A DNA stretch of 64,000 bases from JANMZO01 sp963763135 (GCA_963763135.1 CAVXNJ010000001.1:372001-436000); one strand, 5' to 3'; counted from the stretch's first letter, positions 35,677-46,642 are shown. The notes: generated by a model from the letters alone, not told the origin. Translations and numbers: made by a program.

Positions 35677-36792
35677 TTACGGCGCGACAGGTGTCCGGCG
35701 CCAGCGCAGCCAGGCTTCCATGAAGGGATCGAGATCGCCGTCGAGCACGGTGTCGACCTTCGCAGTTTCATGCAGGGTCCGCAGATCCTTCACCATCTGG
35801 TACGGCGCCAGAACATACGACCGGATCTGGTTGCCCCACGCCGCATCCTTCTGCGGGCCCGATATGGAGGCCACCTGTGCCTCGCGTTCCTCACGGGCCC
35901 GGTCGGCCAGCTTGGCCACCAGCACCTGCATGGCGCGAGCGCGGTTCTGGATCTGACTCCGCTCGTTCTGACAGCTAACGACCACGCCCGTCGGAAGGTG
36001 GGTGATACGGACGGCGGAGTCGGTCGTGTTGATGTGCTGCCCACCTGCGCCGGTGGCCCGGTACGTGTCGATCCGCAGATCCTTTTCCTCGACGACGACG
36101 TCGGGAATCTCTTCCATGAACGGCGACAGGGTGAATGCTGCGAACGACGTCTGGCGGCGTCCCTGGTTGTCGAACGGCGAGATTCGCACGAGGCGATGAA
36201 TGCCGCGCTCGGCCGCCAGCAGACCGTATGCGTACCTACCTTTGATTATGAACGTGGCACTCATGATCCCGGCCTCGCCACCTTCGGTCAGCTCGTCCAT
36301 CTCAACTTCGAAACCGCGGCTCTCGGCCCAACGGATGTACATGCGCAGCATCATGTTGGCCCAGTCCTGCGCGTCGACGCCGCCCGCGCCCGCATGGATT
36401 TCACAGACCGCGTCGGCCTCGTCGTGTTCACCGGTGAACAGCGAACGAAGCTCCAGCGCGTCGAGTCGCTTCGCAATGTCGGCGAGCGTCTCCCGAAGTT
36501 CGACTTCGAGCGAAGGGTCGTTGTCTTCGAGCCCCATTTCCAGAAGCGTTTCCGAGTCTTCGACCTTCGAAGTCAGCGTTTCCAGGATCGCCAGATCGGC
36601 GTTCGCTGCCGCCAGACCAGCGCCCAGGGTTCGCGCCTTTTCCGGACTGTCGGTCCACAAGGCAGGATCACTCAATTCCGCCTCCAGGCGGTCTTTCTCA
36701 CTCCGAAGGTGATCGAGTCCGAGGTACCCCTCAGCCTCCGTCAGACGTTGACGGGCTTGGGCCACCTCGTCGCGCAACTCTGACACAGCCAT
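35677..36792 (-). CDS. prfB: Peptide chain release factor 2
   Basis: A 371-residue class I release factor. The RF2 recognition tripeptide is SPF in LVRISPFDNQGRRQTSF, and the GGQ loop is RATGAGGQHINTTDSAVR. The N-terminal helical domain is intact. Many bacterial prfB genes need a programmed +1 frameshift early on; here the frame is uninterrupted, so no frameshift regulation is present. It releases peptides at UGA and UAA. Downstream of secA on the same strand. Confidence 0.96.
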   Translation of the reverse strand: MAVSELRDEVAQARQRLTEAEGYLGLDHLRSEKDRLEAELSDPALWTDSPEKARTLGAGLAAANADLAILETLTSKVEDSETLLEMGLEDNDPSLEVELRETLADIAKRLDALELRSLFTGEHDEADAVCEIHAGAGGVDAQDWANMMLRMYIRWAESRGFEVEMDELTEGGEAGIMSATFIIKGRYAYGLLAAERGIHRLVRISPFDNQGRRQTSFAAFTLSPFMEEIPDVVVEEKDLRIDTYRATGAGGQHINTTDSAVRITHLPTGVVVSCQNERSQIQNRARAMQVLVAKLADRAREEREAQVASISGPQKDAAWGNQIRSYVLAPYQMVKDLRTLHETAKVDTVLDGDLDPFMEAWLRWRRTPVAP

Positions 36793-36864
36793 GACAATTC
36801 CTTATGCGTACTTAGTTAACTACTGGGGGCATGGAAGCCCACCCGGACTACGGGGACTTCGTGA

Positions 36865-39684
36865 TTACTTGCCGTGACAGTTCTTGAATTTCTTGCCGCT
36901 GCCGCAGTAACACGGTTCGTTACGACCCAACTTCTCCTGCTCGGTCTTCACGATCGGTGCTTGCGCGACCGGCTCGGGCTCAGCAACTCGTTGCACCAAC
37001 TCGCCGTCGGAGACGGTCGCTCCGGCCTGGAGTTCCGGGGCCGTGGCGGCGAACATCTCCCCGACGTCCATTCCGAAGCCACCGATGTTGCTCTCGTCTG
37101 CGGCATGGAACTGCATGTCTTGGATCTGCGGCACGTGGGCCGGTTCAACCACGACATCGGCCAACATCGCGTATCGCACGAAGTCATCGTCGATGGCCGC
37201 AATCATGCGGCCGAACAGCTCGAAACCTTCGCGCTGCCATTCGACCAACGGGTCCTTCTGACCCATGGCCCGAAGATTGATGCCCTCCTGCAGGTAGTCC
37301 ATCTCCGCCAGGTGCTCACGCCAACGCTGGTCGACGATCGACAGAAGAATGTTCCGCTCGACGTCTCGCGCGACTTCGGAACCGAGTTCTTCCTCACGCT
37401 GTTCGTAGAGCCCGGTCGCCTCGGTGATGAAGGAGTCGATCAGGGTCTGCTTGGAGCGGGCCGCCGACAACTCCTCGACGGTGAAGCTGGTCGGGTAGTA
37501 ACCGGCAACTGCAGCATGCAACGCATCGATGTCCCACTCCTCGATGATGTCGGACACGCAGTGCTCAGCCACGGTGTCTTTCATGGCCATCTCGAACGAC
37601 TCCATCAACTGCGCACGAAGGTCGGCTCCGGCCAGGATCGCTGCACGCTTGGCGTAGATCACCTTGCGCTGCTCGTTCATGACCTCGTCGTACTTGAGGA
37701 CGTTCTTGCGGATCTCGGCGTTACGGGCCTCGACGGTCGTCTGTGCCCGTTCAATGGCCTTCGTGACCATCTTGGCCTCGATCGGCACGTCGTCGGGCAG
37801 CGCCTTGCCCATCACCCAGTTCATGGCACCGGTTGCGAACAAGCGCATCAGCTCATCTTCAAGTGACAGGTAGAAGCGGGACTCACCGGGATCACCCTGG
37901 CGTCCGGCTCGACCGCGGAGCTGGTTGTCGATACGACGGCTCTCGTGCCGTTCGGTGGCCAGAACGTACAGACCACCGAGTTCGCGGACCTTGTCGCCCT
38001 CGGCCTTGCATTCCGCCTCAACGGCCGGCTTGATCTGCGCCCACATCGCCATCGCCGCGTCGAAGGTTTCCTTGACCTCGGGCTGTGCCTCGAACAAAGC
38101 GAGAAGCTCGGGATTGGTGGGATCGACGTCGACGATCGACGGGTCGTAGCCCGCTTCAGCCAAACGTCGGCGGGCCAATCCGTCGGGGTTACCACCGAGC
38201 AGGATGTCGACACCACGACCCGCCATGTTCGTCGCCACGGTCACGGCACCGAGTCGGCCGGCCTGGGCAACGATCTCGGCTTCCTGGGTGTGGTACTTCG
38301 CGTTGAGGACGGCGTGCGGAATTCCGTGCTGGGCCAAGAGGTGCGACACCAGCTCCGACTTCTCGACGGAGACGGTGCCGACCAGCACCGGCTGACCGGA
38401 CTTGTACCGGGCGGCGATGTCTTCGGCGACAGCGACGAACTTGGCCTCCTCGTTTTTGTAGATGAGGTCCGGTTGATCGAGCCGTTGCAGTGGTCGGTGC
38501 GTGGGGATTGGCACCACGCTGAGCTCGTAGGTGCTCGCGAACTCACTCGCCTCGGTTTCAGCCGTACCGGTCATGCCGGCCAATTTCTCGTAGAGGCGGA
38601 AGTAGTTCTGCAACGTGGTCGTAGCGAGCGTCTGGTTCTCTTCTTTGATCTTCACCCGCTCTTTGGCCTCGACCGCTTGGTGCAGGCCTTCCGACCAGCG
38701 CCGACCCTCAAGGATGCGGCCCGTGAACTCATCGACGATGTTCACTTCACCGTTTTGCACGAGGTAGTCGACGTCGCGCTTGAACAGTTCCTTGGCGCGC
38801 AGCGCGGCATTGAGGTGGTGCACGAAGTTCGCCGACGGGTCGTCGTACATGTTCTCGATACCGAGCGCCGCTTCGACCTTGTCGATACCGGGTTCGAGCG
38901 TGGAGATCTGCTTCTTTTCTTCGTCGACTTCATAGTCGACATCGCGAACCAGGCTCCGGGCAATCGCAGCAAACTGCACGTACAGCTTCGCCGCGTCGGC
39001 AACGCGGCCGCTGATGATGTGCGGGGTACGCGCTTCGTCGATGAGGATCGAGTCAACTTCGTCGACGATTGCGTAGTACGGCGGACGCTGCACCCGCTCT
39101 TCCATCGACATCGCCATGTTGTCGCGGAGGTAGTCAAACCCGAGCTCGGAGTTCGTCGAGTACAGGATGTCGGAGTTGTACGCGGCCCGCTTGGACGGAG
39201 CATCGCTGATTTCCGCGATTACCAGTCCGACGCTCAAACCGAGCCAGCGGTGAATCTGCCCCATCCAGTCGGCGTCGCGACGGGCCAGGTAGTCGTTCAC
39301 GGTCACGACGTGAACGCCGCGACCGGTCAGGCCGTTCAGGTATACGGGCAGCGACGAGACAAGGGTTTTACCTTCGCCGGTCTTCATTTCGGCGATCCAG
39401 CCGAAGTGGAGCGCCGCGCCGCCCATCATCTGCACGTCGTAGTGCCGCTGGCCGATGGTCCGCTTCGCCGCCTCGCGCACCACGGCAAAGGCCGGAATCA
39501 TGAGATCGTTCAGATCGGCGCCGTTCGCCAACTGCTGACGGAACTCGCCCGTCTTGGCTTTGAGCGCATCGTCGCTCAGCTTGGAAAGTTCTGGTTCAAG
39601 TGCGGCGAACTCCGGAACCAGAGCCTGCAGGGCACGAACCTTCTTGCCTTCACCAGCGCGAAGAACTCGTCGAAAAAGTGACAT
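36865..39684 (-). CDS. secA: Preprotein translocase ATPase SecA
   Basis: A 939-residue protein: Walker A in AEMKTGEGKTLVSSL (about residue 98-112), DEVDSILIDEAR, TGTAETEASEF, the second ATPase segment VATNMAGRGVDILLGGNPDG and RRIDNQLRGRAGRQGDPGESRFY. The C-terminus keeps the zinc-binding CYCGSGKKFKNCH tail. It drives Sec-dependent export. Only one secA is visible here. prfB lies 70 bases downstream on the same strand. Confidence 0.97.
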   Translation of the reverse strand: MSLFRRVLRAGEGKKVRALQALVPEFAALEPELSKLSDDALKAKTGEFRQQLANGADLNDLMIPAFAVVREAAKRTIGQRHYDVQMMGGAALHFGWIAEMKTGEGKTLVSSLPVYLNGLTGRGVHVVTVNDYLARRDADWMGQIHRWLGLSVGLVIAEISDAPSKRAAYNSDILYSTNSELGFDYLRDNMAMSMEERVQRPPYYAIVDEVDSILIDEARTPHIISGRVADAAKLYVQFAAIARSLVRDVDYEVDEEKKQISTLEPGIDKVEAALGIENMYDDPSANFVHHLNAALRAKELFKRDVDYLVQNGEVNIVDEFTGRILEGRRWSEGLHQAVEAKERVKIKEENQTLATTTLQNYFRLYEKLAGMTGTAETEASEFASTYELSVVPIPTHRPLQRLDQPDLIYKNEEAKFVAVAEDIAARYKSGQPVLVGTVSVEKSELVSHLLAQHGIPHAVLNAKYHTQEAEIVAQAGRLGAVTVATNMAGRGVDILLGGNPDGLARRRLAEAGYDPSIVDVDPTNPELLALFEAQPEVKETFDAAMAMWAQIKPAVEAECKAEGDKVRELGGLYVLATERHESRRIDNQLRGRAGRQGDPGESRFYLSLEDELMRLFATGAMNWVMGKALPDDVPIEAKMVTKAIERAQTTVEARNAEIRKNVLKYDEVMNEQRKVIYAKRAAILAGADLRAQLMESFEMAMKDTVAEHCVSDIIEEWDIDALHAAVAGYYPTSFTVEELSAARSKQTLIDSFITEATGLYEQREEELGSEVARDVERNILLSIVDQRWREHLAEMDYLQEGINLRAMGQKDPLVEWQREGFELFGRMIAAIDDDFVRYAMLADVVVEPAHVPQIQDMQFHAADESNIGGFGMDVGEMFAATAPELQAGATVSDGELVQRVAEPEPVAQAPIVKTEQEKLGRNEPCYCGSGKKFKNCHGK

Positions 39685-39838
39685 AGGAGATCAGTCTAGG
39701 GCGAGTACCGCTCGTTGCCGGTCCTAAAGGGACGCTGAGCGGCGAGCGGGTTGGCCGTCAGGGCGACGGGTGCACCGGTCCGCAACCGACCTAGGGCCCG
39801 CGTGCCGCGGTGGGGCTACTCGCTACACAGGTATGAAG

Positions 39839-40861
39839 TTACCGGGTGAGCAGGTACGGAAGGGCCGGGACCGCTGCCGCGTTCGGGCCGAGGAATACGG
39901 TGATCGGACCGTCGTCCATCGTGGCCTCGATGACGACCTGAGTGGCGCACGGTGACGTGAGATCGAACCCGTCGAGCCCGGCTCCGGTGAGAAAGCTGAA
40001 CGTGACAACCGTACCGTTGGCCTTCAACGCGTCTTTGCGCCCCTCGAGTCCGACGGGCGCGACCCGAATGTCCGCGTTAGCGGTGAACGTTCCGTCGACT
40101 TGAACGGGCCGGGCCGCCTCGCCAACGAGCACGGCCTTCAACACCGATTTCTCAGCCCAGACGTACATGCCCTGGGTCGCCAGCCGGCCGTTGTTCTTGA
40201 GAATTGCCGGTCGACCCTGCAGCGAGGTGGGCCAGGTCGGGTTGGCACACTCCTTGGCCGCCACGCTGTTCGGCGCAAGGGTCGACGGGGCGACGGCAGC
40301 CGCTGAGTTGCTCGACTTTGTCAGCACCACAGGCACCACCGTCGGATTTGCACCCGACGATCCGAGAAAGACCTGGGTGACCGTCAGGGGTTGCCCGTCG
40401 ATCGATCCCGAGATGGTGACGACATTGGCGCACGGCGCGGTGACCGCTACGCCATCGACTCCGCCGTAGTTCGCGAACGAAAACGTTGCGGTCGTCGCAT
40501 TTGACTGCACGACATCGCCGGTTCCCTCGGCGCCAACCGGCTTTGCCGCCATTGGAGCATCAAAGGTGATCGTGCCCTGAAACTTCTGCACTTTGCGGTC
40601 GGGGTGGGTCACGCTGACTCGCCACACACCCTTTTCGTTCCACACGTAGACGCCACTCGTTCCCAGACGGGCGAGAGTCGTCGGCCTCGACGCCACAGCA
40701 CCCCAACCGGCTGTGGCGTCGCATTTTGTGGCCGTCTTCTTAGCGACAAACGAGACTCTGGCCGAGGCCGGCGTCGGTTGCCCAGCGATACCAACAACAA
40801 GCCCGACAAACACTAGGAAAGCGACCCGGGAAAACTTTGGTTTGCTGCGGAAGCCGAACAT
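39839..40861 (-). CDS. Secreted protein with two tandem homologous domains
   Basis: A 340-residue protein with an N-terminal signal peptide (VAFLVFVGLVVGIAGQPTPASA). Two domains of about 110 residues share the same layout: first CDATAGWG...TSGVYVWNEKGVW...ANYGGVDGVAVTAPC, second CANPTWPT...TQGMYVWAEKSVL...TGAGLDGFDLTSPC. Each has two Cys at matching places, which could form one disulfide per domain. A Ser/Ala/Pro linker of about 30 residues joins them. No known family is recognised. Likely extracytoplasmic and beta-rich. Confidence 0.7.
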   Translation of the reverse strand: MFGFRSKPKFSRVAFLVFVGLVVGIAGQPTPASARVSFVAKKTATKCDATAGWGAVASRPTTLARLGTSGVYVWNEKGVWRVSVTHPDRKVQKFQGTITFDAPMAAKPVGAEGTGDVVQSNATTATFSFANYGGVDGVAVTAPCANVVTISGSIDGQPLTVTQVFLGSSGANPTVVPVVLTKSSNSAAAVAPSTLAPNSVAAKECANPTWPTSLQGRPAILKNNGRLATQGMYVWAEKSVLKAVLVGEAARPVQVDGTFTANADIRVAPVGLEGRKDALKANGTVVTFSFLTGAGLDGFDLTSPCATQVVIEATMDDGPITVFLGPNAAAVPALPYLLTR

Positions 40862-40892
40862 GAGAACCCCGACACTACTTTGGGAGAAGAGT

Positions 40893-40934
40893 AAAAAAAC
40901 GATGGGGCGGAAGCGGCGGACCGCTTCTGCCCCA
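40893..40934 (-). terminator. Rho-independent terminator of the hpf transcript
   Basis: On the minus strand, a 14-bp stem with one mismatch (TGGGGCAGAAGCGG pairing with CCGCTTCCGCCCCA, loop of four) is followed by CG and a run of seven T. It lies downstream of the hpf stop at 41072 and upstream of the secreted protein start at 40861. Confidence 0.85.
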
Positions 40935-41071
40935 CAATCTTCAACCCTCGCCGTGGGCGGAGTGTTGGAAGGATGTTTTCGAACTGTGATCCGTCAAACA
41001 CAGCCCGTGACGCCGGACACGTTTTGGCTGGTCAACGCTGTACAGCGTTAGGTAAAACCAGCCAGCCGGAC

Positions 41072-41662
41072 CTACGCCATTGCGTCAATTAGGCCAAGAT
41101 GCCCATCGTCTCGACGGTAAACCACCGCAGCTCGACCGGTATCGATGTTGGTGAACAGGAAGAAGTCGTGCTGCAGCAGATCCATCTTCAACACTGCCTC
41201 GTCGGCGCTCAGCGGGCTGACAGCGAACTGCTTCACCTTCACGATGCGCGCCTCGTCGGGTGATGGATCCTCCACCGGAGGTGTCAAGTCGGGTTCGAGA
41301 AGTGCAACGCCGCCTTTGTTCTGGTCAGTTCGCTTGCCGTAATGGTGATGCCGGTCGTGATGGCGGGTGACCAACTTGTCTTTCACCTTCGACAGCTGGT
41401 GGGCGAGTTTGTCTATGACGAGGTCGAGGGCAGCAAAGGGGTCGACGGCCGTGGCTTTCGCGCGTATGTGATGTCCGTGACCGTGCAGTGTCACTTCGCA
41501 CACATCGTGCTTGGCAATTCGCTTGTTCTTTTCTTCAAAGAATGAAATTTCGGCCTGCTCCATGGCCGGGAAATACTTGGTAACTCGGGTTACTTTGTCT
41601 TCTGCCAAATTCTTGAGACGCTCGTCGAGTTCGATGTTTCGACTGCGGATAACAACCTGCAC
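41072..41662 (-). CDS. hpf: Ribosome hibernation promoting factor, long form
   Basis: GTG 41662, with AAGGAGAA five bases upstream, gives 196 residues. Residues 1-105 are the ribosome-binding domain (VVIRSRNIELDERLKNLAEDK, KHDVCEVTLHGHGHHIRAKA, PFAALDLVIDKLAHQL). After a charged linker comes the C-terminal dimerisation domain (KMDLLQHDFFLFTNIDTGRAAVVYRRDDG). The long form makes 100S ribosome dimers in stationary phase. A 10-bp hairpin is in its leader. Confidence 0.93.
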   Translation of the reverse strand: MQVVIRSRNIELDERLKNLAEDKVTRVTKYFPAMEQAEISFFEEKNKRIAKHDVCEVTLHGHGHHIRAKATAVDPFAALDLVIDKLAHQLSKVKDKLVTRHHDRHHHYGKRTDQNKGGVALLEPDLTPPVEDPSPDEARIVKVKQFAVSPLSADEAVLKMDLLQHDFFLFTNIDTGRAAVVYRRDDGHLGLIDAMA

Positions 41663-41724
41663 GTGGTTCTCCTTATGGAATGGTCGGCGGGATTGCCGAC
41701 GGGAAGTTTTCGACTGAATACCGA

Positions 41725-41748
41725 AGAGCGACCGAAAACGGTCGCTCT
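41725..41748 (-). other. Hairpin in the hpf leader
   Basis: AGAGCGACCG-TTTT-CGGTCGCTCT (minus strand) is a perfect 10-bp stem with a four-base loop, 63 bases upstream of the hpf start. No T-tract follows, so it is not an obvious terminator. Confidence 0.7.
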
Positions 41749-42107
41749 CCTCAAGGTGCTTCATGATTTGGAAGCTGCAGTTGGACGATTCTCGGGTCGT
41801 GGGACGACGGTTTTGTGCCGACCGTTGATCGATGTTCGACGATGGGACGACCACGTCACGCGTAAGGGCACGTGCGGAAGTCGTGTGAGTTGCGGGGCCT
41901 GATCCGTTGCAACCAGTGGATCGGCCGGGCTCGTGCGCCAGCGCTGAGTAATCCAAGGGGGACCATTCAGCGCGGGGGACCGATGACATGCTCAGTCAGT
42001 TCCAGCCTCGGCGAACCGATGCAGCACGGACGGTGTCTGAGCGCTCAGGGCTCGGCGCGATGACCCTACGGGCGACCGCTGAACCGAACTGAGTTCCATA
42101 CCGAACC
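41749..42107. other. Intergenic region without a recognised gene
   Basis: The hpf-comF spacer (41663-42107) is about 445 bases. Apart from the hpf leader hairpin at 41725-41748, no supported coding frame, tRNA or strong terminator was seen. A hpf promoter is expected in here but could not be placed. Confidence 0.5.
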
Positions 42108-42779
42108 CTAACGCCGTTCCGGGGTCGCTGCATACGCAATTCCAATGATTTTTTCCCCTCCTTTGTCGCGAATTGCTCGCGCCGCCGCGCCGAACGTCGC
42201 GCCAGTTGTTCGAACGTCATCGACCACCACAATCTCGGGCCATGCGCCAGGACCGAAGAGCGGTCTCGCCCGGAATTCGACGCCCGATCTTGCGACCCGA
42301 TCCGCCCCGTGCTGCGCTCCGGCGGACACCCGATCGAGGGCACGCACCGCGACCAGCCCCGACATCCGAGCCAGGCACCGGGCGAGTTCTTCGGCCTGGT
42401 CGAATCCACGCTGCTTCGCCCGACGTTTCGACGTTGGTGCCCAGGTAATCAGCGTGTCGGGGTACAGCGCGGGTTCGATCACCGAATACATCGCCTTGGC
42501 CATGAACGGCACGGCCCCGAATCTACCCGTGGCCTTCATCGACAGGACCTCGTGCTTGACTGCACCTTCGTACGCGAAGGCGGCGACGCAGGCCCGCAGA
42601 CCGGGCGGGGTGGGAAGGACCGGCGCACTTCGACGCTCACGCGCACACCGGCGACAGAGGGCTCCGGTATCTGGCGACGACCCAACGCGTTCCTGGCAGC
42701 AAGCGCACTCGAGGGGAAGCAGCCACGGCAGGATTCGGAAACGGGCAAACGACTCACGCAACATCCCCACATCTTCCAA
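42108..42779 (-). CDS. ComF-family phosphoribosyltransferase-like protein
   Basis: A 223-residue protein. An N-terminal zinc-finger region with CACCQERVG...CRRCARER is followed by the phosphoribosyltransferase domain, with VPxxxKRRAKQRGFDQAEELA-type segment (APTSKRRAKQRGFDQAEELAR) and the PRPP loop EIVVVDDVRTTGATFGAAA. ComF proteins aid DNA uptake in competent bacteria; elsewhere the role is unclear. An internal ATG at 42764 is an alternative start. Confidence 0.85.
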   Translation of the reverse strand: MEDVGMLRESFARFRILPWLLPLECACCQERVGSSPDTGALCRRCARERRSAPVLPTPPGLRACVAAFAYEGAVKHEVLSMKATGRFGAVPFMAKAMYSVIEPALYPDTLITWAPTSKRRAKQRGFDQAEELARCLARMSGLVAVRALDRVSAGAQHGADRVARSGVEFRARPLFGPGAWPEIVVVDDVRTTGATFGAAARAIRDKGGEKIIGIAYAATPERR

Positions 42780-42889
42780 GGAGGCTGTGACAATTTCACG
42801 GTGGGCCCTATCTGCGCAGGGCCCGCTTCGCGACCTGCCCCGCCTGGCTGGGCCCCATCCGTCGCCGAGTCAGGCAATCAGCAGAAGAG

Positions 42890-43123
42890 TCAGGAGAAGG
42901 AGGGGGCGATGTGCTCGTTGGCGATCTTGGCCGTGATGCGCTCGTGCTCGGCGGCATCGACGGTGACCGCCTCGTCGATGAGCATCACCGGTATGCCGTC
43001 GCGAACCTCGTAACGCCGGGTCAAACGCGGGTTGTACAGCGCGTTCTCGTCTTCGAGGTAGTAGAGCGCTCCCTTGTCTTCAGGACACGCAAGGATTTCC
43101 AACAATTTCGGGCTCAGTGCCAT
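42890..43123 (-). CDS. Trm112 family protein
   Basis: A 77-residue protein with LLEILACPEDKGALYYLEDENALYNPRLTRRYEVRDGIPVMLIDEA, the Trm112 domain. It has only one Cys at the first site, so the zinc site of the eukaryotic protein is incomplete, as in many bacterial homologues. It probably acts as a small activator or partner of methyltransferases, by analogy. It lies between ahcY and comF on the same strand. Confidence 0.88.
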   Translation of the reverse strand: MALSPKLLEILACPEDKGALYYLEDENALYNPRLTRRYEVRDGIPVMLIDEAVTVDAAEHERITAKIANEHIAPSFS

Positions 43124-43183
43124 TCGGCAACACTACCTGCCATTCTCTGGGGCCATTCGCTGCGCCCACGGCCGGGCCCGAAC

Positions 43184-43227
43184 GACAAACGTGGGGCACG
43201 TCCGGCGTTGGCCGGTCGTGCCCCACG
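43184..43227 (-). terminator. Strong hairpin downstream of ahcY
   Basis: CGTGGGGCACG (43190-43200) and CGTGCCCCACG (43217-43227) are an exact 11-bp pair around an inner CCGG-rich segment that can extend the stem. On the minus strand it is followed by TTTGTCGTT, a weak T-tract. It sits 54 bases after the ahcY stop. Confidence 0.7.
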
Positions 43228-43280
43228 TGGTGCGCTGGTCATGCGGACCCGGATCGGGTCCCATGTCGAAGCGGTGCTGA

Positions 43281-44738
<1,458 letters not shown>

Positions 44739-45193
44739 GGCTGTTGCTCCAGGGGATAGACGCGTCGAACGACGCGAGTTTGTCAAGTGGTCGTGGGGGT
44801 GGACCGTGGTGTCGAACGTCGAATGCGTGCGTCGTTCATCGGCTACCGAAGGGCGGAGCCTGAGATCACATCGAACCAAACCCGGCGCTGAAACGCGATC
44901 CGGAGACTGCACCGATGTTGAGTCGAACGACAAACAGCGCTTCAACCGTCAACACCGAAGCGAGGACGGAAGCGACATTGATTGCACTACACGGAGTCGG
45001 CCTCGCACCCGAGGTAACAGCCATGGCGGCCCGACCATGTGCCATTCTACTGCCGAACTGACACGAGATGGATGCGTCAAATGACCTAACCGGAGACCTT
45101 GCGCTGCGTGGTCGAACGGCGTCGCTCCAGATGCGCGGAACGATCCCGCAGCCTTATTCCGGTGTAGGTGCCGGGACTGACGATGCGGAGGCG
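44739..45193. other. Intergenic region with ahcY leader elements
   Basis: About 455 bases without a supported gene. On the minus strand it holds a candidate sigma-28-type promoter (44836-44863) and a 7-bp palindrome, CGCGTCGAACGACGCG (44761-44776), 23 bases before the ahcY start. Nothing else was recognised. Confidence 0.5.
44836..44863 (-). promoter_or_regulatory. Candidate sigma-28/WhiG-type promoter of ahcY
   Basis: On the minus strand TCAG is followed by 16 bases and GCCGATGA, close to the sigma-28/WhiG pattern TAAA-N16-GCCGATAA, about 98 bases upstream of ATG 44738. A similar arrangement precedes the zinc-ribbon gene at the right edge. One mismatch in each box keeps this tentative. Confidence 0.4.
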
Positions 45194-46624
45194 CTACTTG
45201 ACTTTGGCGAGACCGGCCAGCATCGTGACGACTTCGGCTGTACGCGTCGAGCACTCGTCGGCCGTTGAGGCTTCGAGGTTCAAACGGAGATAGGGCTCGG
45301 TGTTCGACGGCCGCAGGTTGAACCACCAACTGCCCATATCGATGGTGAGCCCGTCGAGATGGTCCACGCTCTTGGCCTTCGATCCATACGCTGATTCGAC
45401 GCGTTCAATCACGACGAGTGGTGCGGCGACCTTGGTGTTGATTTCACCCGACGCAACGAAACGCTCGAACGGCTTTCGAAGCTCGCTGAGCTTGGCGTCG
45501 GGTCCGGCCTCGGAAAGCAGCTGGAGAACGAACAACGACGCAATGATTCCGGAGTCGGCACGCCAGTTGTTCTTGAAGTAGTAGTGCCCCGAGTGCTCGC
45601 CGCCGAAGACTGCGCCGGTCTCGGCCATTTGGGCCTTGATGAACGAGTGCCCGACGCGGGCCCGGACGGGTTCGCCACCACATTCGGTGATAACGGCCGG
45701 CACGGCCTTGGAGCAGATGAGGTTGTACAGGATCTTCGCTCCGGGATTCTTCGCAAGGATCGCGGCGGCCACCATCGAAGTAGTCAGGGAACCTGACATC
45801 GGCTGACCCTTTTCGTCGACCAGAAAGACGCGGTCGGCGTCGCCGTCGAATGCGAGCCCGACATCGGCGTGCGTTGACAGGACGCGGGCTTGAAGGTCTC
45901 GGAGGTTTTCGGGCTGGATCGGATCAGCGGGGTGATTCGGGAACGTGCCGTCGAGTTCTCCGAAGAGGATGTCGAGCTGCAGCGGAAGGTGACCGAGGAT
46001 CGCCGGGGCGACAAGACCACCCATTCCGTTTGCCGTGTCGGCGACCACCTTCATCGGGCGGATCTTCTCGACATCGATGAAGGAAAGCGCGTGCTCAGCG
46101 AACGCTTCGAGCATCGAGCGTTCTTCGCGTACGCCACCACCGTTTCCGAACGGCTTTCCTTCAACGAACTCCACGGCCATGTCGCGAATCTCACGAAGGC
46201 CGGTGTCTTCGGCCAACGGAGCGGCTCCGGCCAAACACATCTTGATTCCGTTGTACTGCGCAGGGTTGTGCGAGGCGGTGAAGGTCGCGCCGGGAAGGTT
46301 GAGCGCCCCACTCGCGAAATACAGAAGATCGGTCGACGCCAGACCGATGTCGATCACATTGACTCCCTCACCCATCGCTCCCTCGGCAAACGCCGCGGCC
46401 AGAGCCACCCCGCTCGGGCGCATGTCGCGAGAAACCACTATTGCGTCGGCCTTCGCAAATCGGGCAAAAGCCGCCCCAATTGCTTTCGCCAGGGTGGGGT
46501 CGATCTGCTCAGGGCAGAGTCCACGGATGTCGTAGGCCTTGAAGATCGCATGCAACTTGAGGCGATTGCTCCCGCCGCCACCGCCGCCGTTCTCTTCAGC
46601 ACTTCCGTTTGGGGCGCTGGTCAT
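45194..46624 (-). CDS. Phosphomannomutase/phosphoglucomutase
   Basis: ATG 46624, with GAGGTG upstream, gives 476 residues after a Gly-rich leader. Catalytic Ser118 lies in FTASHNPAQYNGIKMC; the Mg2+ loop is DGDADRVFLVD; sugar specificity loop GGEHSGHYYFK; and phosphate-binding RPSNTEPYLRLN near the C-terminus. It interconverts hexose-1- and 6-phosphates for envelope polysaccharide synthesis. The gene is upstream of ahcY on the same strand with a 450-base spacer, so it probably has its own promoter. Confidence 0.92.
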   Translation of the reverse strand: MTSAPNGSAEENGGGGGGSNRLKLHAIFKAYDIRGLCPEQIDPTLAKAIGAAFARFAKADAIVVSRDMRPSGVALAAAFAEGAMGEGVNVIDIGLASTDLLYFASGALNLPGATFTASHNPAQYNGIKMCLAGAAPLAEDTGLREIRDMAVEFVEGKPFGNGGGVREERSMLEAFAEHALSFIDVEKIRPMKVVADTANGMGGLVAPAILGHLPLQLDILFGELDGTFPNHPADPIQPENLRDLQARVLSTHADVGLAFDGDADRVFLVDEKGQPMSGSLTTSMVAAAILAKNPGAKILYNLICSKAVPAVITECGGEPVRARVGHSFIKAQMAETGAVFGGEHSGHYYFKNNWRADSGIIASLFVLQLLSEAGPDAKLSELRKPFERFVASGEINTKVAAPLVVIERVESAYGSKAKSVDHLDGLTIDMGSWWFNLRPSNTEPYLRLNLEASTADECSTRTAEVVTMLAGLAKVK

Positions 46625-46642
46625 GTTGGACACCTCAGGCAT

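Noticed and set aside
35770..36783. Plus-strand frame opposite prfB
   Set aside because: Shadow of the release factor gene without any recognisable domain.
36600..36792. Programmed frameshift in prfB
   Set aside because: The reading frame is uninterrupted from the ATG and there is no in-frame early UGA.
37945..39681. Long plus-strand open frame of 578 residues opposite secA
   Set aside because: It mirrors the SecA reading frame and has no motif; it is a shadow frame of high-GC coding sequence.
42803..42824. GGGCCC-N-GGGCCC hairpin after the Trm112 gene
   Set aside because: The stem is short and no T-tract follows on the minus strand; not supported as a terminator.
44739..44960. Possible SAH riboswitch before ahcY
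   Set aside because: The conserved core and pairing of the SAH riboswitch could not be found in the leader.
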